DNA of 61,043 nt from Chara braunii (GCA_003427395.1 BFEA01000029.1:4417737-4478779), one strand, 5' to 3'; shown: positions 28,881 through 40,924, counted from the stretch's first letter. Translations and numbers: made by a program. The notes: generated from the sequence alone by a model not told the origin.

Positions 28881-29608
28881 CAGGGTTACCAGCCCGTACG
28901 TACGGAGGCCCCCGGGCGGACCTCCGTACGTTCGGGCGTTCGGGGTCTCGTACGGGGTCTGAACCCGACGACGTTCGGCCCCCGCCAAAACTTATTTCGG
29001 GGCCTAAACATTTTTTTTTTTTTATGAATTTTGTTTTATGAGTTCTCTATGACGTCAGGTACATGCCTATAAATTTTCAAGTCATTTGGCTCAGCCAAAA
29101 AGGAATTAAAAATCACCAAAGATGGCGGTGTCAAAACGTGCTCGCCCATGTTTTTGTTTCACTTTTTACTTTTTGTTTTCACTTTAGTTCGGAGTCTAAA
29201 CCCTTTTATTATTTTTTGAAACTTTTTTAGTGGTTTTTGTATTATGTGAAGTACACATCCGTAAATTTTCAGGCCATTAAGCTATGCCAAAAAAAAAAAA
29301 AAAATCGCCAAAGATAGCGGTGTCGAAAACATGCTCGCGCACTCACTAAATTTATTTTTTTTATTTTTTTATTTTTTATTATTAGTATTGGTTCTGTGTA
29401 TTTCATTTTTATTTTAAATTTGGTGAGGAATTTGGACGTAATGCTCAAGCAAATTTTGTTGAATTTATTTTTTTCCATAATATATTTTTTTTTCAGATTT
29501 TTTTAATGATTTTTTTTATTTTTTTTTTGTCCGCGTTTGGCCCGAACCGCCGAACGCATCCCCAAGGGATCCCATACGTTCGACCCATCCCGAACGCCGG
29601 TTACCCTG
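28881..29608. mobile_element. hAT-like non-autonomous DNA transposon
   Basis: Starts CAGGGTTACC and ends GGTTACCCTG: 10-bp terminal inverted repeats with one mismatch, in the CAGGG form common in hAT elements. Both ends are flanked by TATATATA, compatible with an 8-bp target duplication but ambiguous in (TA)n. Subterminal regions are GC-rich with repeated ACGTTCGG/CGTACGG motifs, while the centre is AT-rich. 728 bp, no transposase ORF. Confidence 0.75.
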
Positions 29609-29947
29609 TATATATATATATATACATATATATATAGGTCAGCAAAACAATTCATGCATATTCTTATTATTCATCCAGCCAAACACCAATCGCTCAATAT
29701 GTCATTCTTTTAGTTTACTACAAATTTTAACAAAGAATAAATTTTTCATTTTCGAACTTTTCCAATTATAGGGGTTCTAATTATTCGAGCTTAAATCATT
29801 GCATCACAATTTATCATCCATAACACACTAATAAACAGAAACAAAATGAAGGCGGAAGCATTCCACAAAAATCGCAAGGCAGAAAGCCACACAAAGAGAC
29901 GAGGGAATACAAATATTCATTCACGCATTCTTATGAGTCATCGACGG

Positions 29948-29983
<36 letters not shown>

Positions 29984-31080
29984 CATGTGTGTACTAGTCC
30001 GAGACAACATAATATCATACATTGGCAGAAAACATTCTTATCAAACCATATACAACAGTTGATATGAAGTTGACTTTCAGCGTAAGAGGGAGTGAAATAA
30101 TTGTGTTTGGTGGATTGAGAGATAGTTAATGGAAGACAAAAAAATCATGTTTTTTGTGACACCGTCACGAGCAATATGATGCCCAAAGAGGACTTGCAAT
30201 TTATCAGATCACGATGTGAGAGACTTAGCCACTTTCTACGCAATGATTCGATCTCTATGGTCCTTTTGGCTTACCAAAATTTCAAATAAAATATGCAAGG
30301 GCGAGAAGACCAACCCATGAAAGATTGCATAAAGAGAAACCAAGATTCAACAATATTAAAACGAAGAGGGAAGGCGAGAGAGAGGGAGGAAAAAACAATT
30401 ACGATTGCAGGAGTGAGGTGCAAAGGAGGAAGAAGGTTACTCGTAAGATAGGATGCTCGCATGCAGACATAGATGCCATAAGCATGAAAATGGAAAGGCA
30501 GAGGATAGTTATGCAAGACATCAATGAAAACGAAATAATAGTGTCTAATAACAAATTTCAAACCTGAAGATTTTGAAAAAAAAATGAGCGCTCACAAAAG
30601 TGCACGAATCAGCTGCTAAGTTTATTTCGTTTTCGATGCACGAAAATAAAAACATAAATTCAAACAATACTTTTAGAAACATACTATGAAACTAAAACAT
30701 ACTAAACTGAAAAAGAGGAATTATAATATAATTTATGATAGAAACTTATATTGTGCAGAAAAAAAAATAGAAGTAAAATAACTCGTCACATGGTTGAGTC
30801 ATCCTATGTGGAAATGAAGCAATACAGTAAGATGAAGTGTTGAGAAAGCGGTTGTCGAAAGATTGAAAAAACAGCAACGTTCCATTTGCCCAGATTTTTC
30901 ACGCCAAATTAAATATAAAAAAATCTTTTAAAATCTTTTGCATCTCGTTTGTAGAGTCCGACTTGAAGCCTAAGGTTGTCTCCCATTGATTTTATTGTTA
31001 TTTTTTCGATAAACATGTTCGAGGAACTGTTGCTTGGATGTAATATGAGTGTCCTTCGAGAGAGGACTCCATAATTCTTA
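29609..31080. other. No gene recognised
   Basis: (TA)n at 29609-29636 and (CA)n at 29949-29981. Short ORFs at 30271-30567 on both strands overlap each other and lack domains. AT-rich throughout. Confidence 0.55.
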
Positions 31081-31081
31081 T

Positions 31082-31135
31082 GGTTCGTATCTATTGGTAG
31101 AGAGTTGCACCTGTTGGAAACTATGCCCAACACCC
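31082..31135 (-). mobile_element. LINE 3'-end fragment
   Basis: On the minus strand GTTGGGCATAGTTTCCAACA and GGTGCAACTCTCTACCAATA parallel the LINE 3' UTR (GTTGGACCCGTTTTCTAGCA, GGTGTTGCTCCCCACCAATA). Confidence 0.6.
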
Positions 31136-31136
31136 G

Positions 31137-31202
31137 AAGGTTGTGGTAGCTCGATTGGTTAGAGGTTTGACGTTGTAGAAACGAGGTTGTAACTCCACTT
31201 TG
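31137..31202 (+). other. tRNA-like sequence (degenerate)
   Basis: GGTAGCTCGATTGGTTAGAG resembles a Pol III A box, and GAGGTTGTAACTCC about 25 bases later a poor B box. The arms do not fold as a clean tRNA. It may be another SINE head. Confidence 0.3.
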
Positions 31203-31377
31203 TTGACCCTAAGTCTCTCTGCCGCACGTCCAATTGGTGTTAGGTTAACACCCAAAACACTTGCCCCCAGCCTAACACAATATAGATGAACCTTTATGAT
31301 AATCGTGATATTATTTAGAGGATAGTTAGGTGGAGGAGCGCTATCTTATGGGGTACCTATAAGGGGCAGGGTAACTC

Positions 31378-31645
31378 ATCATAGAGGGCAGTGAAGTCCT
31401 TGGAGGGAGCAAGTCTAGAGTAGGGGAGTGGTCTACATTGAATCGCGAGGAGGTGGGTAACAGGGTAGCTCACAAGGTTAGGTAGTAACTCAGACGAGGG
31501 AGGAGGGAGCATCACTTAGTGAAGGCATTATCATAGAGGGCAGTGATGTTTTTGAAGGGAGTGATTGCAGAGTACGGGTATAGTCTACCCTGAATCGCAA
31601 GGAGGCGGGTGAAATTTGTGAGGTCTGCACCTGTATCCGGGTCTG
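31378..31645. repeat. Diverged direct duplication, 152-bp offset
   Basis: TCATAGAGGGCAGTGA, AGGGAG(C/T)(A/G)A, GTCTAC(A/C)(T/C)TGAATCGC and AGGAGG(T/C)GGGT occur in the same order at 31380 and 31532. Confidence 0.75.
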
Positions 31646-31699
31646 CGTGTGTGGCACCTTGCCATGTGGGCGAGGGTAGTTCTACTATGTTAGGTAGCA

Positions 31700-32940
31700 C
31701 ATTGGATGAGTGGTCCTATGGAATATAACATATATGTGTTAAAACAAACATGTGCAAATTCACATATCACGAGGCTAGGTTCTTCGGAGGAAATTAGGAA
31801 TATAATTCAACTATAAAACGAATGATATATACTACTAGGAAGGTGTGAACCCTGGCGTGGAGTATAAATTGATTATGTAGTTGGGCAAGGAATATGCATA
31901 ATTTAACGTACTATAGACCCACATCGAAAATGACAGAGAGAAAACATGCACAACTAAGTCGAGCCGAAGTAGGAACTGTGCATGCGCGAATTTCTACACG
32001 ATTTATAAATTACCTCATATAGAAGCCTATATACTACCTTTGAAGACATAATTAAGTTATCTATTATTTTGAAACTTTTAAATTTGTACTATGACTCAAG
32101 TTGTAACGTAGGAAGGAAAACTACCTACCTTGAGATTCATTTTTTTTTTTTTTTTTTTTTTTTGTGTAATTTTGTAACTAGAATGTGCATTATACGCACA
32201 TATAGTAGTAAGGATTTTTTTTTTAATTATGATTTTGTATTTGCTTTAAGATTTTAGGCTCTCTGCTTTTTGTTTGAGTATGTTGTGAAACCGAACTTTG
32301 TCCCTATTCACGAGTGCAGTTCTTCATGTTCTTTTTGTTTGTGCCTTAATTTTGCTCGCAATCTTCAACTGTCATCACTCTTCTTCATCTCTCTTGAACT
32401 TTGATCATAACTGTTATTTTTCCATCATTTGTTTTTCCTTGATACTTGTGCACCTAGCTCTAGCCCGTGCACCTGCCCGCTTCTCCTTCTAGCCTCAATT
32501 CTCATTCCGTGAAGCGATTCAACCGAGACTGGTGTGTGGAGTATGGCCAAGTCCCCCACACCACAGTCAAAGTATGCAACGTGTGGGCACTCCCTTCTCT
32601 GTTTTTTTGCTTTATCCCGCTATTATCACACATGCATTCGAAAGTTATAAATTTAGGAAGCACGACTTTATGTATCGGTAATCTAGCTTGGGAGTTAGCG
32701 CTATCGAGTGCATCGGTCCCACAGAGGGGACCCTCTTTCCATCCACCCTCATTGAAACCAAACGAAAGTCGCATCACGGTTATTCTAACAAGTGTCGTTG
32801 GACCCAAGGCCTATCGACCTCCAACATTATGGTGTGGTATTATCTAGAGGTCGTGTGTTTAGGTGCACGGTCAAAAGGATGCCAACTTTTACCAAATTGG
32901 CAGGAAAGGTTTTTGCTTTCCGTTAATCGGACCCGACTAA
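31700..32940. other. No gene recognised
   Basis: Poly(T) at 32139-32163. Overlapping ORFs on both strands near 32467-32972 carry no domain. Confidence 0.5.
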
Positions 32941-32944
32941 ATCA

Positions 32945-33750
32945 TGCGCAAACCCAAAACAACGTAAATTAAATAACTAAGTTACGGGATCGCGACTCTG
33001 TGAACTCACGCGCTCGCCACTTCCTATTTATGCATGGTGAGTACCGAGCGCACACCCTCTTGATACCTTTACCGAAATATTACCGACTAAGTTTTAAGAT
33101 AAAGGCTAGTTCAGTAACCCGCTGATATTGCGAGGTACCGAAAGATCTCGGCTTGGTGGTGGACGTAATGTCGAGTCACACACTGTGACAATCAAGCCTT
33201 TCCAGTGGTCGGTGCTGATACTAACATAGATTTTCTCCACGCATATGGCAAGCCTAATCAATCAAAGTCGTCGCGCACTCTCCTCATCGTGCAAACCCAT
33301 AGATTAGCTAACTGACCTGACTATTTGGCCTAGAGGAAACCCAAATAAAAAATAATCAATGTAAATTGAATAACCGAGTTACGAGATGATCGAGATCACG
33401 ACTCAACGAATTCAAGTATTCGCCTCGTCCCATCTATGTAACGCAAGTATCGACTGTGCGCCTTTTCGATACCTTTGCCAAAATACTGCTGACTAAGTCC
33501 TTGGATAACGGTTAGTCTCATTACCCGATGACATCACTCGGTACTGAAATATCTCAGCTTGGTGGTTGACACAATGTTGAGCCACACCCTGTGGCAATCA
33601 AGCCGTGCTTGTGGTCGGTGTCGATACTTACACAAGTGTGCTCTACGCATGCGGCAAGGGTAATCAACCAAAGTCATCGCACACTTTCGTCCTTGTGCAA
33701 ACCCGCGGATTAGCTTACTGATTGCCGAGGTTGGTAATTATTTGGTCAAT
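32945..33750. repeat. Two-unit tandem repeat, 406-bp offset
   Basis: Unit 1 (about 32945-33350) and unit 2 (about 33351-33750) share a series of blocks in order: GTAAATT(A/G)AATAAC, GAGTTACG-like, GATACCTTT.CC.AAATA, TCGGTACTGAAA/AGGTACCGAAA, TCTC(G/A)GCTTGGTGGT, CAATCAAGCC and GTGCAAACCC. Non-coding. It is satellite-like or an old segmental duplication. Confidence 0.8.
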
Positions 33751-34467
33751 TATTACCCGATGCAATAATGTGCGCTTATACTTACACCCTACATTTATGC
33801 AATGACTAAGGTCGTTGAGGTGTGCGCTCAGGTGAGAGTTGACGCATCATTAAGTCCTTGCATCATCACAGCTGCACCCTGTGCAATCTGCAAAGGCACG
33901 ATAAACACCCTTGTAAGGGTGTTCGTTATGACAGTCATCCCAGACCCTATTAAGCGACTTCATCATCACATCGGGTGTCCTAAGTGGACAACGGTTAAGT
34001 GTCACCATAAAATTTTTCATGTGGATAGCGTAACTTGACTAGCCTGACTAGACAAGTTATCGATCTATGTCGGGATTCAAGTCTTAACATACTCATGGTT
34101 AATCTTCCTTTTACAAAAGCCGAACGTGGATAAGAATATAATTATTTTCGTTGTCTTATCGTGAACATAAGGTTTACTGCAATGGGTCAAACTATTTACA
34201 TCCCTGTATGTTTATGAAAGACAATTCGATCTTGAACTTATTCTGACAACCTTCTCATAATCCTTAAGGTGACATTCCGGTCACATCGAGGGAAAAACTA
34301 AAAACATAAGCAAAAAATATAAGTAAATGCACAAGCTGACCAATGGATAACAAAGTCCACATAAACGGAAGGACCTCATTGAGGCTTTAGTACGTTGGCC
34401 TCGTGACATCCCTATAACTAGCAGGGGTTGAACCTGCACCTCATGTCTGACTCACGAAAATTCCCTT
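33751..34467. other. No gene recognised
   Basis: On the minus strand GGTGCAGGTTCAACCCCTGC near 34420-34440 looks like a T-arm/B box of a tRNA, but no full tRNA is seen. Confidence 0.45.
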
Positions 34468-34616
34468 TTGAACCACCAGTACATCCGAAAAAAAAGATTG
34501 AGTCTTTCCTGAAAAGTAAGAGGCTATGAACCACCGATTCATTTTATCGACGGCCCATGACCTCCATATTTTTAGGAAAGACTCAATCTGTTTTTTCGGA
34601 TGTACTTGTGGCTCAA
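34468..34616. mobile_element. Foldback element, 48-bp arms
   Basis: 34468-34515 and 34569-34616 are complementary with about five mismatches, sharing AGATTGAGTCTTTCCT and GTACATCCGAAAAAA. The loop is 53 bp. Confidence 0.8.
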
Positions 34617-35090
34617 CACTATCGTTTTGGATTTTTCCTAATGTGACGGACCCGATAGCGGCCCCGTCAATCTTAAGACGAGGGGTTGAGGAATGAGGAG
34701 ATAGCGATGAGGTTGGAAGGGAAAACGTAGCTTCGACGCGGACTCACGCGCATGTACTTCAAGATGTGTAAATGAACTTGAAAAATGATCAAAGTGCACT
34801 GACATACTGCAACTGCGGTATACCCTTGGCGGACGATCTGGACTGAACTGAATTGGTATCGACAGTTATATCAAAATGGACTGAACTGGATAGACACGTG
34901 GCCTATTAGCTCAACCCAGCAGCATGGTCCCACATGTTGAACGAACAACATGCCAAATAACTCTAGCTATACGTGAGGGTAGACAGAGACCCGTTGCACA
35001 ATCCTCAAACTTGTGGTGGATCACAAGAGCCATAAACACACTATCCACAAAAGCAGCGGAACTCTACAATAATAAAGCTGGAAAATATAG
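34617..35090. other. No gene recognised
   Basis: No supported ORF or repeat. Confidence 0.5.
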
Positions 35091-35165
35091 GATGTGGAAC
35101 AAGCTCCTTGCAGAGGATGTGGAACAAGCTCCTTGCAGAGGATGTGGAATAAGCTCCTTGCAGAG
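35091..35165. repeat. 25-bp minisatellite, three units
   Basis: GATGTGGAA(C/T)AAGCTCCTTG followed by CAGAG, three times end to end; the third unit differs by one base. Confidence 0.92.
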
Positions 35166-35219
35166 TCCATGCGATGCAGCCTAAGCTACATAATTTCATA
35201 AAGAAAATCGAATGTTTTA

Positions 35220-35398
35220 TATATACATCCTAACTAGTAGCAGGAAATTGCATGTAGCATAATACAGTCTTAAGATCCTGGAGGCAACTACCTCAGTGTT
35301 GAAACTCTGATATACATATCATAACTAGCCGCATGAAATAAAATGTAGCATGATACAATCTTAAGATCCTGAAGACAACTGCCTCGGTGCCGAAAGGA
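35220..35398. repeat. ~90-bp direct duplication, diverged
   Basis: ATATACAT...TAACTAG, ATGTAGCAT.ATACA.TCTTAAG and ATCCTG.AG.CAACT.CCTC recur in the same order at about 35221 and 35310. Confidence 0.75.
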
Positions 35399-35900
35399 AA
35401 AGATAGCAATATGTCACAAAATAATGTCGTTCCGCTACACTACTGAGAGTGAGACGGTCTCAAAGGGGGTAAATGAAAGCCTAAAATAAAAAACTCATAG
35501 GGCCAGTCATCAAAAAAATATGAGATAGGTTGTCTGGCTCAGGGTGGGAGGAGTGGTAAGGAAACAAAACCAATGACCATAACAAATAAACCATAAAGGC
35601 GGGAAATGCCTGATAAAAGAGTGACATCATGCAGAGTCGACTATGAAAGAAAAGCCTGAAATATGAGAATATGCTTAATTAAAGGCATGGAATGGCTGAA
35701 ACTAGGTGTGATGAATACAGTGGGTGACGGAAACATGCACACAACTCACCGACTGGGAGAAATCCGAATTAGGGAACAGGGAATCCAAAATAACGTTACG
35801 GTCCCAATGCCTATGCGATACTAGAGGGGAGCCAAACTCGACGAAAACCAGCTAAGTGAGAATCATTATACGACACAAAAGAAAATGTATAAGTTAAGAT
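35399..35900. other. No gene recognised
   Basis: AT-rich, no supported ORF. Could hold the 3' LTR of element 3, but no LTR pair was found. Confidence 0.4.
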
Positions 35901-36289
35901 AATGGCATCACAGTGAAGTCGTCATGTCCAAAGTAACTGAAGTTGATGAAGTAGCTGAAGTTGTCGAGCTCTGCTTTCGTCGATGAAGTATGAGTCCGAG
36001 TCGAGTCGATATCGAAGCAGAGCCGCAAAACGCGGACATCCTGAGTAAAGCTGGTGATGGATTACATGAGGGTGCGAGTAAGTGGAAGAGATGTAGGTAG
36101 TGAGAGTGACAATCATCTAGATGCTGAGGGCGATGATGAATGCACTGTCGACGCTCGAAAGCGTCTGTCTGTTGCTGAAGAACAACATCAGAGGGAGCAC
36201 ACTCATTCTCAACGATATCCTCAGCCAGAGAAGGAGGAAGAGGATCAGTTGGTTGAGCAGGAGAAAACATCTCAACACACTGAACATGA

Positions 36290-36512
36290 TTGTATGTACG
36301 CACCAACATCCGGGCGTGTTGTAAGTACTCGAGGGCTCCCAAGTAGTCTCCTCATCAGTAAACACTTCCAACGCACTAGGTAGTACTCATTGTGTGGAAG
36401 GTTATCGTCCGTGACTCGATGAGATACGATATCGGAAATGACATACTCCTCGTGACCGTCCACTATGATAGGTGAAAAACGCTTATAAGGAGGTCCGATG
36501 AAGCGCTCGGAC
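36290..36512 (-). pseudogene. Integrase C-terminus with chromodomain (element 3)
   Basis: The minus strand reads EEYVISDIVSHRV, then NEYYLVRWKC, then after a one-base frame change TDEETTWEP. These are the successive parts of a chromodomain, with the YLVRWK and TWEP signatures and aromatic cage positions. Chromovirus integrases use it to direct insertion into marked chromatin. The frame break falls between WK and TDEE. Confidence 0.75.
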
Positions 36513-37443
36513 GGACTACGATAAGGACGCAACAATGGGACGTGGTAAACATCGTATACGCGAGCTTAACGCAGATAATCAGACAACTTCACGTGGAAGC
36601 TAACCGGACTGGTGGCAGAGTCAGAACTGGTGCTTGGAAGGATGAGGCATGAGAAAAAGAAGCGACGCATGAACTTACAAAGCGTATCCGCTTCGAGCTA
36701 CAAGTGGTGGGAGTCGACGAATATATCGTCATCGACTTTGAATGTATAATTCCGAGTCATTGACGAGTGGTTTGCTCGTGCAACTATGCGGGTCTGGGAG
36801 GCGGCTATACACTCGTGAACAAGCTTCATAATCTTTGTCGTATGTGCAATTCAGTAGTCAAGCACAGAGCGACGAGGGTTTGGTTTGCAACGGCGATGGT
36901 CATAGAAAATCCGTGGTTGCATGAGGGTGGTAGCCGAGGTCGCAATTGAATGACAACATTCCCGTAGCTGGCGAAACGACGTGGTTATAAGCGATCTCCG
37001 CATGAGCTAAGTGTAAGTCTCACTCTTAGTATCCCTAACAAACTTTCAGAGGATATTATTGAGAGTTTTGTTGGTGACCTCAGTCACCATCTGTCTAAGT
37101 GTGGTTAGACAATGATAAGCGGAGTTGGGATCCGTACACGTCGTGTAGGAGTTGCTAGAATGTACTGGTAAAGTGTGGATCACAGACGGAGATGATGCTC
37201 TGAGGTAAGTCGTCTAGTGGAGGGAACGCATACGCGTGGTTCCTCACGACCACACTTGTCATGCCAGTACATGAGACAGTTAGCATCAAGGGAATATGGA
37301 GGAACAATCTTACCACTTTGCAATGTCATGTGATGTCGCAATAATTTGTGCAATAGCGGTACTGGGTGCGAAATGCGTCGGTCGCTGAATGATACATTGT
37401 GGTGACCGAGATCGAAGCAAGCTACATCGATTCTTGATTGTGA
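36513..37443 (-). pseudogene. Decayed integrase region (element 3)
   Basis: By position between RNase H and the chromodomain this must be integrase. Frames are too broken to identify the HHCC or DDE residues by eye. Confidence 0.4.
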
Positions 37444-37830
37444 TCAGGATGGCAAAATAAGATGTCGACGATTCGGTATAGGCTTAGTGGTAAAAGTGAA
37501 CTCAGATAAGTCGCACCACCAACGTGCCTGTTGAGAGGAAAGTTCGACGTTCGTGAAGAAAGTATGGATAATAGAGTTCGCTATGCACATAGTGAAGGTC
37601 GTTCGGTGCAGGTAATGAGGCCGGTATCGGGTAACATAAACTATTGTGAGAACCTCACGTTTATTAGTAGTGTAGCTTATCTCGGCAGACAGTAACCGAC
37701 GGGAACAAAAAATGACCGGACAATCCCCAACACGAGCCTCGATGGTCCAGTCCTCACAACGGTCGGAGAGAGTTACGGGTGGACTGCAAATAGAGGGAAG
37801 TGGTAGATGGGTAAGCGTCAACCGAAAAAA
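37444..37830 (-). pseudogene. RNase H domain (element 3)
   Basis: Reads PVIFCSRRLLSAEISYTTNKREVLTIVY, the central part of a gypsy RNase H with the catalytic Glu (KREVL). The next catalytic position, normally in a TD(H/N) motif, is replaced by CIANS, so the domain would be inactive even without the frame breaks. Confidence 0.65.
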
Positions 37831-38039
37831 GTGTCAGCAAAAAAAAAAACGAGGATGAGGAGAGTCGTGTGTAGTAGGAAACACTTGATAAAGTATAACT
37901 CCTACTGCAAAATCTGCCGCATCGGTGGTCATGATAAAAGGACGATCAAAATCGGAAAGACTAAGAACGGGCGCACAAGTCACGCCTTCTTGATGGTGCA
38001 GAAAACATCATCGCAGTTGGGTGTTCAAAAGTACAACAC

Positions 38040-38873
38040 GTTTTTCGGGAGGAGGGTAGAGGTGAAGACGTAGTTATACATAGCGTATTCCCAGATGAAG
38101 TTACGATAGTAATTAATAAAGCCTAGGAAGGTGCGAAGCTACTTGGGGGATGTGGGAGCGGGCCAATCCGCGATAGCAGTGATCTTTGCATTGTGTGTGA
38201 AGACCTTGGTCAGAAACATGGTGTCCTAAAAAGTTCACTTTGCATTGGGCAAATCAGCATTTACCGAGTTTGGCGTAAAACCCATGCTTGCGTAAGCGTT
38301 GTAGGAAATCAAAGAGGTGTCGAATATGGTTTTCTAAGATACCGAGTATAGACCAAGATGTCGTTCAGGTACACGATAATATACTCTTCAAGGATGTCCC
38401 TGAAGATATCATTTATCATCACCTAGAAGGTGGCAGGTGCAATGGTGAGGTCGAATGACATCACTGTGAGCTGGTATTGGCCGAAGTGCGATCTAGAGGC
38501 GGTCTTCGGCTGGTCCTCTGCGGCAACACGGATCTAGTGACAACCACGAGGAAGATCGATCTTCGTAAAGAAGCGGGTGCTTGCAAAACGATCAAATAGC
38601 TTATCAGCGAGAGACATGGGATAATTATTTTAGTCGTGTATAACAGTTAAGGTCGTGGTAATCAACGCAGAGGCGAAAATTTTTGTTCGCTTTGAGAGCA
38701 AATAGTACGGGTGCACCCCAATGGGAGTTACTGGGTTTGATGAAACCCAGACGAAAAAGTTCCTCAGGTTGACGCTTAAGTTCCGCCGCCTCCTGAATCG
38801 AGAGTCGGTAGGGTGCCTGATGGTGGATGAGGTAGTCAAGCATGACCTGGATAGAGTGTTCAACACCGCGCAT
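38040..38873 (-). pseudogene. Reverse transcriptase (element 3), YLND at the active site
   Basis: Starts with EELFRLGFIKPSNSHWGAPV, followed by NFRLCVDYHDLN, and in another frame FTKIDLPRG and HFGQYQLTVMSFDL, then YIIVYLNDILVYTR. The YxDD box is YLND (38360-38371), consistent with a GAC to AAC change. Further on FLGFINYYRNFI marks the connection to RNase H. Several frame changes. Confidence 0.8.
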
Positions 38874-39539
38874 CAGAACGATCCCGTTGTATGAGAAATA
38901 TGGAGGAAAAACGTCGTGGTATTATCGAATCAAGTCATGAACGGCGAACTTTTACTCGGTCATGAATCGCGAGAGTTCCTCAACGTGTGGGTTGACACGA
39001 AACATATGTGTGGACTCGGCAGTAGATGACGTGGGGGTTTGGGATTCATAGATTGAGAGGTGGATGTAGAGATGGGAGGTGCAAAGATATGGGAAGAGTC
39101 AGGGGGATTGGGATCTAAGGATATGAGCTCAACTTCTGGGTAAAGAGGATTATAGCGGAGGATATCCATGATGTTCATCGAGTAGAGGGTGGTGTCCTCC
39201 TGACGCAAAAAGTCAGCGGACAGGCGAGGGGATGTGAAAACGATGTCCGGATGGGTATTGGAGGGATGATTGTCCAGGGGGGTAAGTCTCGAGGGGTGTC
39301 GTTTGTGGTACCCATGAAAGGGACACTACAATTTCGTTTTAAGAACAAGTGTCTCGGTGACCCATTTGCCCTCTATGCCACAAAATTTGCGGGACCAGGG
39401 AGTGCCAAGGATAAAGTCGTACCTAATATCTAACACATCGAACTGTGCAGAGGAATGGTAGCGGCAAGTCGACAGGGTACTATTCGACAACTGAAGAGTA
39501 AGGGAAAATAGGAAGTTAGGGACCGTCTGATCGAATAAT

Positions 39540-40600
39540 CACAACGTCTTGTTATCTCCAAGGGTAACGGAGATAGGAGAGTAAGACCCAGTAGGTAGCT
39601 AGACGAGCTTCCTCAACCACGTGAGGGTGAACGAAATCTCTTTGCAAGTCGAAGTCCCATAAAGTGAGGTACACCCTCGTAGATGTCCCAAGGCGAATGA
39701 TAATGATTGAGAGGGTGCGATCATGGTTGGAGAGTAGAAAGAGAAGACGATGCAAGAATGCATATGTCTGGTAAGTCGCTCTTGACAAGCCTAAAGAATG
39801 CTTAGATCCAGGAGAAATGACACGACATCATCACGAGTCATCAGTTAAAAACGACTAATTGTGCAAATAACGCAATACATTGAAAATCTCGAAGGGGAAG
39901 GACTAAATGCATTGGTTTGCTGGGGGGACAAACGGTACCTTGACAAACGGTGGGGCAGAGGGAACTGCATCCGTCGTGGTATGAGGAACCTCTGATGTGG
40001 TTGACTAGGAGGCAAACCGTGACTCTGTGGTCAGAAAGTCGTTTGTCGGCGAGGCCTCAACGACACATTGCACCATGACTAGCTAGGTGGGCCGGCCGAG
40101 TTGGCACTGGGGGGGGACTGAGATCGGCAAGGAAGTGAAATGTCGTACTGATCGAGAGCGGCATGGTATGGATACCATGAGGAGGTGTATCCATCCTGGC
40201 GACAACGAAGGCAACCGCTATGGATCTCCATGACGGCATGCTAATCAGGGGATAGAGCTCCGTGAGGAGAGACAAAACCTAGCGGAAGATACATCTGTGA
40301 AACAGCGAATGTGCGACCACTAGGCTGTGCGGACCTGCTGTGAGCACGACCCATGATAGCGGACATGGTCATCAACAAGCAATCACCAGGGATAGTCGTG
40401 TCGTCATCCAAATGGAAGCGAATGACGTCCATGAGCTTAAGGTCCTGAGGGGCAGCCCCAAGGGTAAGGTCGAGCTCGACCATGGCGTGATCGTTATACT
40501 CGAGTGCACTGTAGCGTTGAGAGAATGGTGCTCCAGGCTGAGTTGAGCGACAAAAATGACCAGTGAAAGAGGAGAGACCTCGAGTGGTCTCACGAGACTA
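39540..40600 (-). pseudogene. Gag/protease remnant (element 3)
   Basis: Near 40190-40220 the minus strand reads CLRCRQDGYTSSWY, which aligns with a CX2CX4HX4C zinc knuckle in which His and the last Cys have both become Tyr, each one transition away. Upstream is a hydrophilic segment (40241-40483). The 39552-39788 ORF sits where a protease would, but no DSG/DTG motif is readable. Confidence 0.45.
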
Positions 40601-40924
40601 GATGGTAGCGGTTGACCGCAAAAAAAAAGGTGTCTAGCGCATCGGTCTTGCTAGGGGATCCTTCCAGGCGCGTTATGCAGGATTTAGCAGGACTTCCAAC
40701 CGAGCAGTGCCGCTCCGGCTGAGTGCACCAGCCATACCTCTCGTAAACCCTTACGACAGGATAGGGTCACGAGAGGTACAATGTATCTCCACCTATGGGA
40801 GTTGTCACCATCCCATCAGTAGGCGTATCCTCACCGAGTTATTGAACCACGTGTGAAAGCTTCTCGGGTGCAATCGCAGAGGTGGCCCAGCCTAGGATGT
40901 TTTTTTGTTCGTTGTAGCATAGAG

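Larger units (their letters stand above)
36110..40600 (-). mobile_element. Ty3/gypsy chromovirus, element 3 (heavily decayed)
   Basis: On the minus strand, in order: a gag-like zinc-knuckle remnant (about 40200), RT (38200-38880), RNase H (37440-37830), integrase region and a C-terminal chromodomain (36280-36510). This is the order of a chromovirus. Reading frames change often and stops are frequent. LTRs and a primer-binding site were not found. Confidence 0.8.

Noticed and set aside
32945-33750. LTR pair of a small retroelement
   Set aside because: The two units are adjacent with no internal region, primer site or polypurine tract, and lack TG...CA ends.
35091-35165. CRISPR-like array
   Set aside because: The 25-bp units abut directly with no spacers; it is a minisatellite in eukaryotic DNA.
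37807-38073. Plus-strand Lys/Arg-rich 88-residue ORF with CKIC that looks like a small ribosomal or zinc-finger protein
   Set aside because: It is the complement of the RT-RNase H connection of element 3, whose minus frames carry gypsy motifs such as FLGFINYYRNFI.
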